36,648 nt of DNA from Burkholderiales bacterium (GCA_031260355.1 JAIRJZ010000006.1:1-36648); one strand, 5' to 3'. Shown: positions 1 to 9,020, counted from the stretch's first letter. Made by a program: numbers and translations. The notes: a model not told the origin generated them from the letters alone.

Positions 1-111
1 ATCACCGTGAAACTGATCTCTCCGATCGCGATGGAAGAAGGTCTGCGTTTTGCGATCCGCGAAGGCGGTCGGACGGTCGGCGCCGGTGTCGTCGCCAAGA
101 TTATTGAGTAA
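1..111 (+). CDS. tuf: Elongation factor Tu, C-terminal end (partial)
   Basis: The reading frame is open from the first base and ends at TAA 109-111, giving the last 36 residues of EF-Tu. The residues reading [17 protein letters not shown] and the ending VAKIIE are the standard C-terminus of domain 3. EF-Tu is the GTPase that delivers aminoacyl-tRNA to the ribosome. Only part of the beta-barrel third domain is present, so the GTPase domain cannot be checked. Its place just before rpsJ is the usual end of the str operon (rpsL-rpsG-fusA-tuf) in betaproteobacteria. Confidence 0.97.
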   Translation: MTVKLISPIAMEEGLRFAIREGGRTVGAGVVAKIIE

Positions 112-136
112 GCAGCAACCGAGTGATAACAGCGGC

Positions 137-168
137 GCGGTCTGTGCCATTTCAGACCGCACGCTTTT
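137..168 (+). terminator. Hairpin after tuf, weak terminator or attenuator
   Basis: An 8-bp perfect stem (GCGGTCTG 137-144 with CAGACCGC 153-160, loop of 8) is followed by ACGC and four T. It sits in the 74-base gap between tuf and rpsJ. The T tract is short and offset by four bases, so partial read-through from tuf into the S10 genes is likely. Confidence 0.45.
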
Positions 169-185
169 AAAGGCATAGACACAAC

Positions 186-497
186 ATGCAAAACCAACGC
201 ATTCGCATTCGCCTCAAGGCGTTTGACTACAAGCTGATCGATCAGTCGGCGATGGAAATCGTCGAAACGGCCAAGCGCTCCGGCGCAGTGGTCAAAGGCC
301 CGGTGCCGCTACCGACCAAGATCGAGCGTTATGACGTTTTGCGCTCGCCGCACGTCAACAAGACCTCGCGCGATCAGTTTGAAATCCGGACGCACCTGCG
401 GCTGATGGACATTGTCGATCCGACCGACAAAACGGTGGACCAGTTGATGAAACTGGATTTGCCGGCTGGGGTCGATGTCGAGATCAAATTGCAGTAA
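186..497 (+). CDS. rpsJ: 30S ribosomal protein S10 (NusE)
   Basis: The product has 103 residues, the same length as E. coli S10. It shows the [15 protein letters not shown] start and the [17 protein letters not shown] loop that are characteristic of the family. S10 belongs to the 30S head, and as NusE it also links ribosomes to the transcription complex through NusG. The ATG at 186 is preceded only by a weak AAAGG about 13 bases upstream. It is the first gene of the S10 block. A perfect TATAAT overlaps the region just after its stop codon and may start a second transcript (see 478-505). Confidence 0.98.
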   Translation: MQNQRIRIRLKAFDYKLIDQSAMEIVETAKRSGAVVKGPVPLPTKIERYDVLRSPHVNKTSRDQFEIRTHLRLMDIVDPTDKTVDQLMKLDLPAGVDVEIKLQ

Positions 498-505
498 AAT
501 ATAAT
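478..505 (+). promoter_or_regulatory. Possible internal promoter before rplC
   Basis: TATAAT at 500-505, straddling the end of rpsJ, has a 4/6 match to the -35 box (TCGAGA, 478-483) with a 16-base spacer. Transcription would start near 512 and give a leader of about 125 bases before rplC. The -10 box is perfect; the -35 box is only fair. Confidence 0.4.
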
Positions 506-510
506 GTTGC

Positions 511-622
511 CGCCGAAATCGGGCGGCAGTGGCGGTAGTCGGCGGCGGCCTTCGGGGCGCACCGGGCACCGGAAGTGAGGGGCCGGTCAATTGTAACCGG
601 CGCCCGGGAAACCGGGTTTTTT
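511..622 (+). promoter_or_regulatory. Attenuator-like leader between rpsJ and rplC
   Basis: The gap holds GCCGGT/ACCGGC (582-587 with 596-601) and then a GAAA-capped hairpin (CCCGG 603-607, CCGGG 612-616) directly followed by six T (617-622). That is the form of an intrinsic terminator, yet it lies 13 bases before the rplC start. Upstream segments CCGGGC (562-567) and GGGCGC (555-560) are perfectly complementary to 602-607 and 600-605, so pairing that excludes the terminator is possible. In E. coli, L4 regulates the S10 operon through a leader ahead of rpsJ; here the candidate lies one gene later. Confidence 0.5.
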
Positions 623-635
623 ATAAGAGGAAGAC

Positions 636-1292
636 ATGAGCCTTGGACTTGTTGGTCGCAAGATCGGCATGACCCGTGTCTTTACCGACGATGGCGCTGC
701 CATCCCGGTAACGGTGCTGGATGTTGCCAACAACCGCGTCACCCAGATCAAGACGCCTGAGACGGACGGCTATGCCGCCGTGCAGGTTACCTTTGGTCGG
801 CGGCGGGCGACGCGTGTGACGAAGCCGCTGGCCGGACATCTCGCTAAGGCGGGAACCGAAGCCGGTGAGCTTTTAAAAGAATTTCCGGTGACGCCGGAAG
901 AGCTCTCGAAATTCAAGCCGGGCGACGTGGTCGCCGTGGACACTTTCGCCGTCGGCCAGTTGGTCGATGTGACCGGGGTGACCAAAGGGCGCGGTTTCTC
1001 GGGGTCGATCCGCCGTCACAATTTCAGTTCCAATCGCGCTTCGCACGGTAACTCGGTGACGGTTCGCGCTCCCGGTTCGATCGGGATGGCGCAGGACCCG
1101 GGGCGGGTGTTTCCGGGCAAGAAGATGACCGGTCATTACGGCAGCGAACAGCGGACAGCGCAGACATTGACCGTCGTGCGTATTGATGCCGAGCGCGGCC
1201 TGTTGCTGGTCAAGGGTGCTGTTCCCGGTTCGGAAGGCGGTCACATTGTCGTGCGTCCGGCAGTCAAAGCGCCGGCCAAGAAAGGAGCGTGA
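636..1292 (+). CDS. rplC: 50S ribosomal protein L3
   Basis: The product has 218 residues (about 209 in E. coli). It starts [16 protein letters not shown], the family signature, after an AGAGGAAG ribosome-binding site. L3 binds 23S rRNA early in 50S assembly, and its long loop reaches the peptidyl-transferase centre. That loop is seen in the [20 protein letters not shown] stretch, whose glutamine corresponds to the one methylated by PrmB in E. coli. The C-terminus has a short Ala/Lys tail. The next gene, rplD, starts three bases after this stop codon. Confidence 0.98.
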   Translation: MSLGLVGRKIGMTRVFTDDGAAIPVTVLDVANNRVTQIKTPETDGYAAVQVTFGRRRATRVTKPLAGHLAKAGTEAGELLKEFPVTPEELSKFKPGDVVAVDTFAVGQLVDVTGVTKGRGFSGSIRRHNFSSNRASHGNSVTVRAPGSIGMAQDPGRVFPGKKMTGHYGSEQRTAQTLTVVRIDAERGLLLVKGAVPGSEGGHIVVRPAVKAPAKKGA

Positions 1293-1294
1293 CG

Positions 1295-1918
1295 ATGGAA
1301 CTCCGATTGATTAACGAACAAGGTCAGAAAACGGCCACCGTTGCCGCTTCCGACGCTTTGTTCGCGCGCGAATACAGCGAAGCGCTGGTGCACCAGATCG
1401 TCGTTGCTTATCAGGCCAATGGCCGGCAGGGCACGCGGGCGCAGAAGGGTCGTAGCGACATCAACAAGTCGCACAAGAAACCGTGGCGGCAAAAGGGGAC
1501 AGGTCGCGCTCGCGCCGGACAGGCCAACAGCCCGCTGTGGCGGGGCGGCGGCAAGATTTTCCCGAGCATGCCGGACGAAAACTTCACGCAAAAGGTCAAC
1601 CGCAAAATGTACCGCGCCGGCATGGCGGCGATTCTCTCGCAGCTGGTGCGCGATGACCGTTTGAACGTGATCGAAACGATGGCGGTCGATACGCCGAAGA
1701 CCAAGCAGCTCAACGGCAAGATGAAGGACTTGGGGCTTGACGGCAAGATTTTGCTGGTGGTCGATCAATTCGATGAAAACCTGTATCTGGCGTCGCGCAA
1801 CCTGGAGAACGTGCTGGTGCTGATGCCGCACGAAGTCGATCCGGTCAGTCTGTTGCGTTTCAACCATGTGGTGATGACCAAAGCGGCCGTTACTCAATTC
1901 GAGGAGATGCTGGGATGA
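1295..1918 (+). CDS. rplD: 50S ribosomal protein L4
   Basis: The product has 207 residues, starting [11 protein letters not shown] chose ATG 1295 over the GTG at 1289 because AAAGGAG (1281-1287) is 7 bases from the ATG but only 1 from the GTG. L4 binds domain I of 23S rRNA, and its basic loop lines the exit tunnel. The loop is visible as [28 protein letters not shown] near residues 45-72. In E. coli, L4 also represses its own operon. The stop overlaps the rplW start (ATGA), which suggests translational coupling. Confidence 0.97.
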   Translation: MELRLINEQGQKTATVAASDALFAREYSEALVHQIVVAYQANGRQGTRAQKGRSDINKSHKKPWRQKGTGRARAGQANSPLWRGGGKIFPSMPDENFTQKVNRKMYRAGMAAILSQLVRDDRLNVIETMAVDTPKTKQLNGKMKDLGLDGKILLVVDQFDENLYLASRNLENVLVLMPHEVDPVSLLRFNHVVMTKAAVTQFEEMLG

Positions 1919-2241
1919 GCGCCGCGCCGACAAAAACACCCAAATACAATCCTGAACGGTTGATGACGCTGATTCTGGCGCCGGTCGTTTCCGAAAAAGG
2001 CACCTATGTGGCGGACGCTCACGAGCAGGTGATTTTCCGCGTTATCAACGATGCGACCAAACCGGAAATCAAGGCGGCGGTCGAATGGCTGTTCAAGGTC
2101 GAAGTCGAAAGCGTGTCGGTGCTCAACGTACACGGCAAAGAGAAGCGCTTCGGTCGGACGGTCGGTCGGCAGCGGGGCTGGAAAAAGGCCTATGTCAGCC
2201 TGAAACCGGGTCAGGAAATCAACTTCGCGCAGGAGGCCTGA
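1915..2241 (+). CDS. rplW: 50S ribosomal protein L23
   Basis: The product has 108 residues against 100 in E. coli. The extra residues are an N-terminal tail before [13 protein letters not shown], where the conserved part begins. L23 sits at the tunnel exit and docks trigger factor and SRP. The C-terminal part contains the [23 protein letters not shown] stretch that contacts 23S rRNA. The start overlaps the rplD stop by four bases. A later start at the internal ATG (1960) is possible but has a poorer upstream sequence. Confidence 0.96.
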   Translation: MSAAPTKTPKYNPERLMTLILAPVVSEKGTYVADAHEQVIFRVINDATKPEIKAAVEWLFKVEVESVSVLNVHGKEKRFGRTVGRQRGWKKAYVSLKPGQEINFAQEA

Positions 2242-2243
2242 TC

Positions 2244-3077
2244 ATGGCGGTAGTCAAAATGAAACCGACTTCGGCGGGACGCCGCGGTCAAATCAAGGTG
2301 GTAACGCCGGGGCTGTATAAAGGCCGCCCGGAAGCGGCGCTGGTCGAAAGCCAGAAGCGCGGCTCGGGGCGCAACCACCATGGACGGATCACTTCGCGCC
2401 ACAAAGGCGGCGGCCACAAACACCATTACCGGATCGTCGATTTCCGTCGCAACAAAGACGGTATTGCCGGCAAAGTGGAACGGATTGAATACGATCCGAA
2501 CCGCAGCGCCCATCTGGCGTTGCTGTGTTACGCCGATGGCGAGCGCCGTTACATCATTGCGCCGCGCGGTGTGGCGGTTGGGCAGACCCTGTTCTCCGGC
2601 GCCGACGCGCCGATCAAGGCGGGCAACGCACTGCCGGTTCGCAACATTCCGGTTGGTACGACGATCCACTGCATCGAAATGCAGCCCGGCGCCGGCGCCA
2701 AAATGGCGCGGTCGGCCGGCGCTTCGGTACAACTGCTGGCGCGCGACGGCAATTACGCGCAACTGCGCTTGCGTTCCGGCGAGATCCGCAAGGTGCATGT
2801 GGATTGTCGCGCGACGATCGGCGAAGTCGGTAACGGCGAGCACAGCCTGCGGCAGATCGGCAAAGCCGGCGCCAACCGCTGGCGCGGTATCCGTCCGCAG
2901 ACCCGCGCGATCGCGATGAACCCGGTCGATCACCCGATGGGCGGTCGCACCAACGGTGGTGGTGGTCGCCATCATCCGGTGTCGCCGTGGGGTCAACCGG
3001 CCAAGGGCTTTAAGACACGTAGCAACAAGCGCACCGATGCGATGATCGTACGTCGTCGGCACGCGGCGAAAGGGTAA
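2244..3077 (+). CDS. rplB: 50S ribosomal protein L2
   Basis: The product has 277 residues (273 in E. coli). The reading frame is open further upstream, but the start is ATG 2244, seven bases after an AGGAGG site; [16 protein letters not shown] matches L2 N-termini. L2 is a primary 23S rRNA binder at the subunit interface and is needed for peptidyl-transferase assembly. The C-terminal [18 protein letters not shown] segment holds the conserved histidine region near the catalytic centre. It starts two bases after rplW. Confidence 0.98.
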   Translation: MAVVKMKPTSAGRRGQIKVVTPGLYKGRPEAALVESQKRGSGRNHHGRITSRHKGGGHKHHYRIVDFRRNKDGIAGKVERIEYDPNRSAHLALLCYADGERRYIIAPRGVAVGQTLFSGADAPIKAGNALPVRNIPVGTTIHCIEMQPGAGAKMARSAGASVQLLARDGNYAQLRLRSGEIRKVHVDCRATIGEVGNGEHSLRQIGKAGANRWRGIRPQTRAIAMNPVDHPMGGRTNGGGGRHHPVSPWGQPAKGFKTRSNKRTDAMIVRRRHAAKG

Positions 3078-3083
3078 TCACAC

Positions 3084-3374
3084 ATGACACGTTCAATCAA
3101 AAAAGGCCCGTTCGTTGACGAGCATCTGGTCAAGAAGGTCGATACCGCGCGTGCGAAAAACGACAAGCGGCCGATCAAGACGTGGTCGCGCCGTTCGACA
3201 GTGACGCCGGATTTCGTTGGCCTGACCATTGCGGTGCACAACGGGCGGCAGCATGTGCCGGTGTATGTGACCGAAAACATGGTCGGTCACAAGCTGGGCG
3301 AATTCGCGCTGACCCGGACATTCAAAGGGCACGCTGCCGACAAGAAGTCAGCGCCGTCCGGCGCGAAGAAGTAA
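3084..3374 (+). CDS. rpsS: 30S ribosomal protein S19
   Basis: The product has 96 residues (92 in E. coli) and starts [15 protein letters not shown], the family signature. S19 forms a pair with S13 at the top of the 30S head, near the A-site tRNA. The central stretch [40 protein letters not shown] is fully typical. The C-terminal tail is slightly longer and lysine-rich. It starts six bases after the rplB stop. Confidence 0.98.
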   Translation: MTRSIKKGPFVDEHLVKKVDTARAKNDKRPIKTWSRRSTVTPDFVGLTIAVHNGRQHVPVYVTENMVGHKLGEFALTRTFKGHAADKKSAPSGAKK

Positions 3375-3387
3375 AGGAGTGGGAACC

Positions 3388-3735
3388 ATGGGAACCACAG
3401 CAATTTTGTACGATATTCGCCTGTCGGCGCAGAAGGGACGGCTGGTCGCCGATCAGATCCGGGGCTTGCCGGTCGCGCGGGCGCTCGATGTTCTGACGTT
3501 CAGCACCAAAAAAGGCGCGCGCATCATCAAGAAAGTGCTGGAGTCGGCGATTGCCAATGCCGAGCACAACGATGGAGCGGACATCGACGAGCTTCGCGTC
3601 GAAACGATTTACGTCGACAAGGCCGCCACGCTGAAGCGCACCAGTGCGCGCGCCAAAGGGCGCGGCAACGTGATCGGCAAACAGACCTGCCATATTCGTG
3701 TGGTCGTCGGCGACGGCAACAAGAAAGGCGCATAA
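3388..3735 (+). CDS. rplV: 50S ribosomal protein L22
   Basis: The product has 115 residues. The frame is also open from a GTG at 3379, but AAAGGAG (3373-3379) overlaps that codon and is correctly spaced for ATG 3388, giving [27 protein letters not shown]22 spans the 50S subunit, and its beta-hairpin ([21 protein letters not shown] region, about residues 82-102) lines the exit tunnel near the macrolide site. The hairpin shows no obvious insertion or deletion. Confidence 0.96.
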   Translation: MGTTAILYDIRLSAQKGRLVADQIRGLPVARALDVLTFSTKKGARIIKKVLESAIANAEHNDGADIDELRVETIYVDKAATLKRTSARAKGRGNVIGKQTCHIRVVVGDGNKKGA

Positions 3736-3744
3736 GGAACCGAT

Positions 3745-4470
3745 ATGGGACAGAAGATTCATCCGACCGGATTTCGTCTTGCAGTGACTCGGGACTGGGC
3801 CTCAAGCTGGTACGCCAACAGCAAGTCGTTCGCCCCGACGCTGATCCAGGACATCAAGATTCGGGAATACCTGAAGAAGAAACTGGCGCATGCCTCGGTT
3901 TCGAAAGTAACAATCAAACGCACATCCAAGAGCGCCAAAATCACCGTGCACAGCGCCCGTCCGGGTGTTGTCATCGGCAAGAAAGGCGACGATATCGAGG
4001 CGTTGCGTGCCGATATGCGCCGCGTCGTCGGTGATCAGGCCGTCGAGGTAGGTATCGAGGAAGTGCGCAAGCCGGAAGTCGATGCGACACTGATCGCGGC
4101 GTCGATCGCCCAGCAACTGGAAAAGCGGATCATGTTCCGCCGCGCCATGAAGCGGGCGATGCAAAACGCAATGCGGCTGGGCGCACAAGGCATCAAGGCG
4201 ATGAGCGCCGGCCGTTTGAACGGTGCCGAAATCGCGCGCAGCGAGTGGTACCGTGAAGGGCGTGTGCCGCTGCACACGTTGCGCGCCAACATCGATTACG
4301 GGGTTGCCGAAGCAAAAACGACCTACGGCATCATCGGCATCAAGGTTTGGGTTTTCAAGGGCGAAATGATGGCGCACAACGCCGAACCGGCTGCGGCTCC
4401 CGCACCGGCTCCGGAAGCGCCGAAGCGGCCACGTCGTTCAGGAGCAAAGAGCAATGTTGCAGCCAGCTAG
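3745..4470 (+). CDS. rpsC: 30S ribosomal protein S3
   Basis: The product has 241 residues (233 in E. coli). An N-terminal [14 protein letters not shown] is followed by a type II KH domain with the GxxG loop in [12 protein letters not shown] (about residues 73-84) and a C-terminal S3 domain ending near [13 protein letters not shown]3 lies at the mRNA entry tunnel and takes part in mRNA unwinding. After about residue 210 there is a tail rich in Ala, Pro and Lys. Its last 17 bases overlap the start of rplP. Confidence 0.98.
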   Translation: MGQKIHPTGFRLAVTRDWASSWYANSKSFAPTLIQDIKIREYLKKKLAHASVSKVTIKRTSKSAKITVHSARPGVVIGKKGDDIEALRADMRRVVGDQAVEVGIEEVRKPEVDATLIAASIAQQLEKRIMFRRAMKRAMQNAMRLGAQGIKAMSAGRLNGAEIARSEWYREGRVPLHTLRANIDYGVAEAKTTYGIIGIKVWVFKGEMMAHNAEPAAAPAPAPEAPKRPRRSGAKSNVAAS

Positions 4471-4867
4471 AAGAAAATACCGTAAAGAACAGAAAGGCCG
4501 CAACCGCGGCCTAGCGATGGTCGGCGCCAAAGTCAGCTTCGGCACCTTTGGCCTGAAAGCGACGACCCGCGGCCGCCTGACAGCGCGTCAGCTCGAAGCG
4601 GCGCGGCGGGCGATGACCCGTCACATCAAGCGCGGCGGTCGGATCTGGATCCGGGTGTTCCCGGACAAGCCGATTTCGACCAAGCCGGCGGAAGTGCGGA
4701 TGGGAAGCGGCAAGGGCAGTCCGGAGTACTACGTCGCGGAAATTCAGCCGGGCAAGGTGATCTACGAGATGGACGGCGTCGATGAGGCGCTGGCGCGGGA
4801 AGCGTTTGCGCTGGCGGCCGCCAAACTGCCGTTCCGGACGGTCTTCGTGCATCGTCTGATCGGTTGA
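4454..4867 (+). CDS. rplP: 50S ribosomal protein L16
   Basis: The product has 137 residues (136 in E. coli). It starts [17 protein letters not shown] after a CAGGAG site inside the end of rpsC, so the 17-base overlap appears genuine. L16 helps to position A-site tRNA. The stretch [40 protein letters not shown] is the conserved core; its first arginine corresponds to the one hydroxylated by YcfD in E. coli. Confidence 0.98.
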   Translation: MLQPARRKYRKEQKGRNRGLAMVGAKVSFGTFGLKATTRGRLTARQLEAARRAMTRHIKRGGRIWIRVFPDKPISTKPAEVRMGSGKGSPEYYVAEIQPGKVIYEMDGVDEALAREAFALAAAKLPFRTVFVHRLIG

Positions 4868-4882
4868 CGAGAGAGGTTTTCG

Positions 4883-5086
4883 ATGAAAAAGAATGCAAAG
4901 AAGACGCTGCGGGAGAAAGCCCCGGAAGCGTTGCAAAAAGAGCTGCATGCGCTACTGAAGGAGCAGTTCAACCTGCGCATGCAGTTGGCGACCCAGCAGC
5001 TTCAGAACAACCAGAAGCTGAAGTTTGTGCGCCGTAACATCGCGCGCGTACGCACTTACCTGAGCCAGAAAGCGGAGCAAGCATGA
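4883..5086 (+). CDS. rpmC: 50S ribosomal protein L29
   Basis: The product has 67 residues and forms a helical hairpin with the typical [19 protein letters not shown] and [12 protein letters not shown] segments. L29 lies beside L23 at the tunnel exit. Its N-terminus is longer and more lysine-rich than E. coli L29 (63 residues). The stop overlaps the rpsQ start (ATGA at 5083-5086), suggesting coupled translation. Confidence 0.96.
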   Translation: MKKNAKKTLREKAPEALQKELHALLKEQFNLRMQLATQQLQNNQKLKFVRRNIARVRTYLSQKAEQA

Positions 5087-5373
5087 CGCAGACAGATCAA
5101 CAAGACGTGGTCGCCCGGAAGCCGCTGATTGCGACATTGAGCGGTCGGGTGGTGAGCGACAAACGGGACAAGACCGTGACCGTGCTGGTCGAGCGGCGGG
5201 TGAAGCATCCGCTGTACGGCAAAGTGGTGATCCGGTCGTCGAAGTACCAGGCTCACGACGAGGGAAACGAGTGCAAGCTCGGCGACTTGGTGGAAATCAA
5301 GGCGTCCCGCAAGATTTCCAAGACGAAGGCATGGGCGGTGTCGGCGGTGCTCGAAAAAGCGCCGGCGGTATAA
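5083..5373 (+). CDS. rpsQ: 30S ribosomal protein S17
   Basis: The product has 96 residues (84 in E. coli), with about a dozen extra N-terminal residues before [30 protein letters not shown], the OB-fold signature. S17 is a primary 16S rRNA binder in the 30S body. This is the last gene of the S10-type group; a 193-base gap with promoter-like and hairpin elements follows. Confidence 0.97.
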   Translation: MTQTDQQDVVARKPLIATLSGRVVSDKRDKTVTVLVERRVKHPLYGKVVIRSSKYQAHDEGNECKLGDLVEIKASRKISKTKAWAVSAVLEKAPAV

Positions 5374-5383
5374 CGGATAATCG

Positions 5384-5421
5384 TGGCGGGACTTGTTTTT
5401 ATCGGCAAGTCCTGCCATAAT
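5384..5421 (+). promoter_or_regulatory. Hairpin overlapping a sigma-70-like promoter for rplN
   Basis: A 12-bp stem (5384-5395 with 5406-5417, one G-T pair, 10-base loop) lies just after rpsQ. Within it TTGTTT (5393-5398) and CATAAT (5416-5421) are exactly 17 bases apart, a good sigma-70 pair. The same bases could therefore end S10 transcripts, as RNA, and start spc transcripts, as DNA. The T run after the stem (AATCTTTT) is poor, so the promoter reading is the stronger of the two. Confidence 0.5.
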
Positions 5422-5566
5422 CAAAATCTTTTCGTGGTGCGGTTGAAACCAGCGATGCCGGAGCAGAAGCCGGCGGGAGCGGAATCAGCAAGCGCCATAG
5501 CTTTCCCCTGACGGGGTCCAAGACTGGCTGTCGCCGAGCGGCAGGTTAAGTTGGAGAGAACGGATC
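5422..5566 (+). promoter_or_regulatory. Structured 5' leader of rplN
   Basis: Three further small stems follow the promoter: GCCGG/CCGGC (5457-5461 with 5470-5474), CCCC/GGGG (5505-5508 with 5513-5516) and CTGTCGC/GCGGCAG (5528-5534 with 5538-5544). The leader ends in a GGAGAG ribosome-binding site for rplN. There is no convincing small open reading frame. A leader of about 140 bases is long for this operon and could bind a ribosomal protein. Confidence 0.35.
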
Positions 5567-5935
5567 ATGATTCAAATGCAAACGGTGCTGGACGTTGCCG
5601 ACAATACCGGCGCACGTTCCGTAATGTGTATCAAGGTGCTGGGCGGCAGCAAGCGCCGCTATGCCGGTGTCGGCGACATTATCAAGGTGAGCATCAAGGA
5701 TGCGGCGCCGCGTGGTCGCGTCAAGAGAGGCGAGATTTATAGCGCGGTCGTCGTGCGGACGGCTTTCGGTGTGCGCCGGGACGACGGCGCGCGGGTGCGT
5801 TTCGATTCCAACGCTGCCGTGCTGCTGAACAACAAGCTGGAGCCGATCGGAACCCGTATCTTCGGGCCGGTGACGCGCGAACTGAGAACCGAGCGCTTCA
5901 TGAAGATCGTGTCGCTGGCGCCGGAAGTGATCTGA
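5567..5935 (+). CDS. rplN: 50S ribosomal protein L14
   Basis: The product has 122 residues, close to the 123 of E. coli, and starts [34 protein letters not shown]14 is a beta-barrel at the subunit interface that contacts L19 and 16S rRNA helix 14 and is the docking site of the silencing factor RsfS. It is the first gene of the spc block. The start is supported by GGAGAG 9-14 bases upstream. Confidence 0.98.
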   Translation: MIQMQTVLDVADNTGARSVMCIKVLGGSKRRYAGVGDIIKVSIKDAAPRGRVKRGEIYSAVVVRTAFGVRRDDGARVRFDSNAAVLLNNKLEPIGTRIFGPVTRELRTERFMKIVSLAPEVI

Positions 5936-5946
5936 AGAGGTCGGAC

Positions 5947-6276
5947 ATGCTCAAAATTCGTAAAGGTGACCAGGTGGTGGTAACCACCGGTCGTGACAAA
6001 GGGAAGCGGGGCGAAGTCTCCCAAGTGCTGAACACCGAATACCTGCTGGTGAACGGGGTGAATCAGGTCAAGCGCCATACGCGTCCCAACCCGATGAAAA
6101 ATCAACCCGGAGGCATCCTGTCGAAAGAGATGCCGATCCATGTTTCCAATGTGGCGATCTGGAATGCGTCGTCAAAAAAACCTGACCGTGTCGGTTTCCG
6201 GCTGATTGAAGTGCCGGGGCAGAAGCCCCGCAAGGTGCGCTTCTTCAAATCGAACGGCGAACAACTGGGCAGCTAA
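5947..6276 (+). CDS. rplX: 50S ribosomal protein L24
   Basis: The product has 109 residues with a KOW motif at the N-terminus (RKGDQVVVTTGRDKGKRGEVSQV, about residues 4-26). L24 starts 50S assembly by binding the 5' end of 23S rRNA. The rest (NGVNQVKRHTRPNP and GGILSKEMPIHVSNVAIWN) is standard. It starts 11 bases after the rplN stop, with GAAGAGG as ribosome-binding site. Confidence 0.98.
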   Translation: MLKIRKGDQVVVTTGRDKGKRGEVSQVLNTEYLLVNGVNQVKRHTRPNPMKNQPGGILSKEMPIHVSNVAIWNASSKKPDRVGFRLIEVPGQKPRKVRFFKSNGEQLGS

Positions 6277-6291
6277 GGATAGAGGATAACG

Positions 6292-6831
6292 ATGGCTCGT
6301 CTGCAGGAATACTATCGGAAAGAAGTGGCGCCCGCGCTGATGAAGCAGTTTGGCTACAAGTCGGTGATGGAAGTGCCGCGCTTGACCAAAATTGTGCTCA
6401 ACATGGGCGTGGGTGAAGCGGTAGCGGACAAGAAAATTTTGGAGAACGCCGTCGGCGATCTGCGAAAAATCGCCGGGCAGAAACCGGTGGTGACCAAGGC
6501 GCGCAAGGCGATTGCCGGCTACAAGATCCGGGAAGGATACCCGATCGGTTGCATGGTGACGTTGCGTCGCGAAAGAATGTTCGAGTTTTTTGACCGGTTG
6601 GTGACCGTGGCGCTGCCGCGGGTGCGCGACTTTCGCGGGGTCGGCGGTAAAGGTTTCGACGGTCGCGGCAACTTCAACATGGGCGTCAAGGAACAAATCA
6701 TTTTTCCGGAAATCGAGTACGACAAGATCGACGCGTTGCGCGGATTGAACATCACCGTGGCGACGACGGCGAAAACCGATGCCGAAGCAAAGGCATTGCT
6801 GGCAGCGTTCAAATTCCCGTTCAGGGGCTAA
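6292..6831 (+). CDS. rplE: 50S ribosomal protein L5
   Basis: The product has 179 residues, identical in length to E. coli L5. L5 binds 5S rRNA with L18 and forms a bridge to S13. Family segments include [40 protein letters not shown] and [27 protein letters not shown]. In E. coli, S8 represses spc translation at the start of rplE. I did not find a convincing copy of that site here. Confidence 0.98.
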   Translation: MARLQEYYRKEVAPALMKQFGYKSVMEVPRLTKIVLNMGVGEAVADKKILENAVGDLRKIAGQKPVVTKARKAIAGYKIREGYPIGCMVTLRRERMFEFFDRLVTVALPRVRDFRGVGGKGFDGRGNFNMGVKEQIIFPEIEYDKIDALRGLNITVATTAKTDAEAKALLAAFKFPFRG

Positions 6832-6837
6832 AGAATT

Positions 6838-7143
6838 ATGGCGAAATTGTCTTTGATCAACCGCGACCAGAAGCGTATGAAGCTGGTGGCGAAATACCAG
6901 AAAAAGCGGGCAGCCCTGATGGCAATCATTCAGGACAGCAAAGCTTCCGAAGAGGCGCGCATCGAGGCGCGTCTGAAATTGCAGCAGTTGCCGCGTAACG
7001 CCAACCCGACGCGTTTGCGTAACCGTTGTGCGTTGACCGGGCGTCCGCGCGGGGTTTTCCGTAAATTCGGACTGGGCCGCAGCAAGTTGCGTGAATATGC
7101 GATGAAGGGGGAAATTCCCGGCATCGTCAAGGCCAGTTGGTAA
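6838..7143 (+). CDS. rpsN: 30S ribosomal protein S14 (zinc-free type)
   Basis: The product has 101 residues, the long form of S14 that lacks the CxxC...CxxC zinc ribbon of the short form. Only one cysteine is present, in [28 protein letters not shown]14 binds 16S rRNA in the 30S head near S10 and S19. The start [17 protein letters not shown] is normal, and the gene follows rplE by six bases. Confidence 0.97.
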   Translation: MAKLSLINRDQKRMKLVAKYQKKRAALMAIIQDSKASEEARIEARLKLQQLPRNANPTRLRNRCALTGRPRGVFRKFGLGRSKLREYAMKGEIPGIVKASW

Positions 7144-7154
7144 CGAGGTGATGC

Positions 7155-7550
7155 ATGAGCATGACTGATCCAATCGCGGATATGTTGACCCGTATCCGCA
7201 ATGCACAGATGGTGGAGCGGGCGACGGTGGAAATGCCTTCTTCGAAGGTTAAAGTCGCCATCGCTGGCGTGCTGAAAGACGAAGGGTATATCGAAGATTT
7301 CCGGGTGATCGGCGAAACGATCAAGCCGATTCTGGAAATCGCGTTGCGGTATTACGCCGGGAGGCCGGTGATCGAGAAAATCGAACGGGTGTCGCGGCCT
7401 GGGTTGCGGATTTATCGCGGCAAGGGAGACATCCCGCCGGTGATGAACGGACTGGGCATCGCGGTGGTTTCGACCTCGCGCGGCGTGATGACCGATCGCA
7501 AGGCGCGCGCGGCCGGTATCGGCGGCGAAGTGCTGTGCATCGTGGCATAA
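7155..7550 (+). CDS. rpsH: 30S ribosomal protein S8
   Basis: The product has 131 residues (130 in E. coli) and starts [18 protein letters not shown] after a GAGGTG site. The C-terminal rRNA-binding module reads [31 protein letters not shown], with the conserved STSRG. S8 binds the central domain of 16S rRNA and in E. coli represses the spc operon. An ATG four bases upstream is in another frame. Confidence 0.98.
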   Translation: MSMTDPIADMLTRIRNAQMVERATVEMPSSKVKVAIAGVLKDEGYIEDFRVIGETIKPILEIALRYYAGRPVIEKIERVSRPGLRIYRGKGDIPPVMNGLGIAVVSTSRGVMTDRKARAAGIGGEVLCIVA

Positions 7551-7562
7551 GGAGAGAGCATC

Positions 7563-8090
7563 ATGTCACGTATTGCGAAAAGCCCGGTAGCCCTGCCCGA
7601 CAAAGTCGAGGTGACGTTGGGTGCCGAACAGATTACCGTCAAAGGCCCGCTGGGGACGATGACGCAGCCGCTTACCGATGGTGTGTCCGTCGAGAAAGAC
7701 GGCGACAAACTGGTTTTCAAGCTGCTGAAGCCGGAAGCGCATGCGATGTCCGGGACCTTGCGCGCGCTGGTGGCGAATATGGTCAAAGGCGTCACGCAAG
7801 GATTCGAGCGCAAGTTGACGCTGGTCGGTGTCGGCTTCCGGGCGCAACTGGCCGGTGACGCGCTGAACCTGTCGCTCGGTTTTTCGCATCCGGTGGTTCA
7901 TCAGTTGCCGGAGGGCGTCAAAGCCGAAGTGCCGCAGCCGACAGAAATCATCATCAAAGGCGTCGATAAACAGAAAGTGGGTTTGTGCGCCGCCAACATC
8001 CGCGCGTACCGTCCGCCCGAGCCGTACAAAGGCAAAGGGGTGCGTTACGCCGAAGAGCGCGTGATTTTGAAAGAAACCAAGAAGAAGTAA
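7563..8090 (+). CDS. rplF: 50S ribosomal protein L6
   Basis: The product has 175 residues (177 in E. coli) with two L6 repeats. The C-terminal signature [24 protein letters not shown] is complete. L6 lies near the factor-binding centre beside the sarcin-ricin loop. The start [17 protein letters not shown] follows GGAGAG. A small GCAAGGC/GCCTTGC palindrome (8094-8109) separates it from rplR. Confidence 0.98.
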   Translation: MSRIAKSPVALPDKVEVTLGAEQITVKGPLGTMTQPLTDGVSVEKDGDKLVFKLLKPEAHAMSGTLRALVANMVKGVTQGFERKLTLVGVGFRAQLAGDALNLSLGFSHPVVHQLPEGVKAEVPQPTEIIIKGVDKQKVGLCAANIRAYRPPEPYKGKGVRYAEERVILKETKKK

Positions 8091-8128
8091 CCGGCAAGGC
8101 AAGCCTTGCGTGTTAAACGAGGTCAGGT

Positions 8129-8482
8129 ATGGATAAAAAAGAAGCTCGATTGCGCCGTGCCCGCAAAACCCGGGTTCGTATCGCCGAGCAACGGACGACA
8201 CGGTTGGTGGTGTACCGCTCCAACGTGCACATTTACGCGCAGGTGATTGCGCCGACCAGCGACCGTGTGCTGGCGAGCGCCTCGACGGCGGAAACGGACG
8301 TTCGCAAGTCGTTGAAGAACGGCGGCAACCGCGCCGCGGCGACCGAGGTCGGCAAGCGTATCGCCGAGCGGGCGAAGGCCGTCGGCGTGGAAGTAGTGGC
8401 GTTTGACCGTGCCGGTTATCGTTTTCACGGCCGCGTGCAGGCGCTGGCAGAGGCGGCCCGTGAGGCCGGTCTCAAGTTCTAA
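8129..8482 (+). CDS. rplR: 50S ribosomal protein L18
   Basis: The product has 117 residues, as in E. coli. [21 protein letters not shown] is the basic N-terminus that binds 5S rRNA, and the C-terminal [26 protein letters not shown] is the family signature. L18 carries 5S rRNA into the large subunit together with L5. The gene starts after a CGAGG site and ends 11 bases before rpsE. Confidence 0.98.
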   Translation: MDKKEARLRRARKTRVRIAEQRTTRLVVYRSNVHIYAQVIAPTSDRVLASASTAETDVRKSLKNGGNRAAATEVGKRIAERAKAVGVEVVAFDRAGYRFHGRVQALAEAAREAGLKF

Positions 8483-8493
8483 AGGCGACGGAT

Positions 8494-9018
8494 ATGGCGA
8501 AGCAACAACAGCAGCAACAAGTGGCCGACGAGCGCAGCGACGGCATGCGCGAGAAGATGATCGGCATCAATCGCGTCACCAAAGTGGTCAAGGGCGGTCG
8601 CATCATGGCGTTTGCGGCGTTGACCGTGGTCGGTGATGGCGATGGTCGGATCGGTATCGGCAAAGGCAAATCGAAGGAAGTGCCGGTGGCCGTGCAGAAA
8701 GCGATGGAGCAGGCTCGCCGCAACATGATCAAAGTCAACCTGAAAAAAGGGACGCTGTACCATCCGGTCGAAGGACGGCACGGCGCAACGCGGGTTTACA
8801 TGCAGCCGGCGGCCGAAGGAACCGGCATCATCGCCGGCGGTGCGATGCGCGCTGTTTTCGATGTGGTCGGGGTGACCAACGTGCTGGCGAAGTGCCACGG
8901 TTCGACCAATCCGTACAACATCGTGCGGGCGACGCTGAATGCGCTGCAATCCTGCAATACACCGGCGGAAATCGCCGCCAAGCGTGGCAAGGCGGTTGAA
9001 GAGATTCTGGGAGCGTAA
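8494..9018 (+). CDS. rpsE: 30S ribosomal protein S5
   Basis: The product has 174 residues. A double-stranded RNA-binding-like N-terminal half ([31 protein letters not shown]) is followed by a C-terminal S5 domain. S5 acts in decoding fidelity and mRNA helicase activity at the entry tunnel. The N-terminus carries a run of six glutamines (residues 4-9), encoded mostly by CAA/CAG, which replaces the usual short acidic start; it is probably disordered. Otherwise the family is intact, including the [19 protein letters not shown] loop where spectinomycin-resistance changes do not occur. Confidence 0.97.
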   Translation: MAKQQQQQQVADERSDGMREKMIGINRVTKVVKGGRIMAFAALTVVGDGDGRIGIGKGKSKEVPVAVQKAMEQARRNMIKVNLKKGTLYHPVEGRHGATRVYMQPAAEGTGIIAGGAMRAVFDVVGVTNVLAKCHGSTNPYNIVRATLNALQSCNTPAEIAAKRGKAVEEILGA

Positions 9019-9020
9019 TC

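Noticed and set aside
2085-2243. Upstream extension of L2 into rplW
   Set aside because: AGGAGG before ATG 2244 and the family N-terminus set the start; the upstream part is rplW read in another frame.
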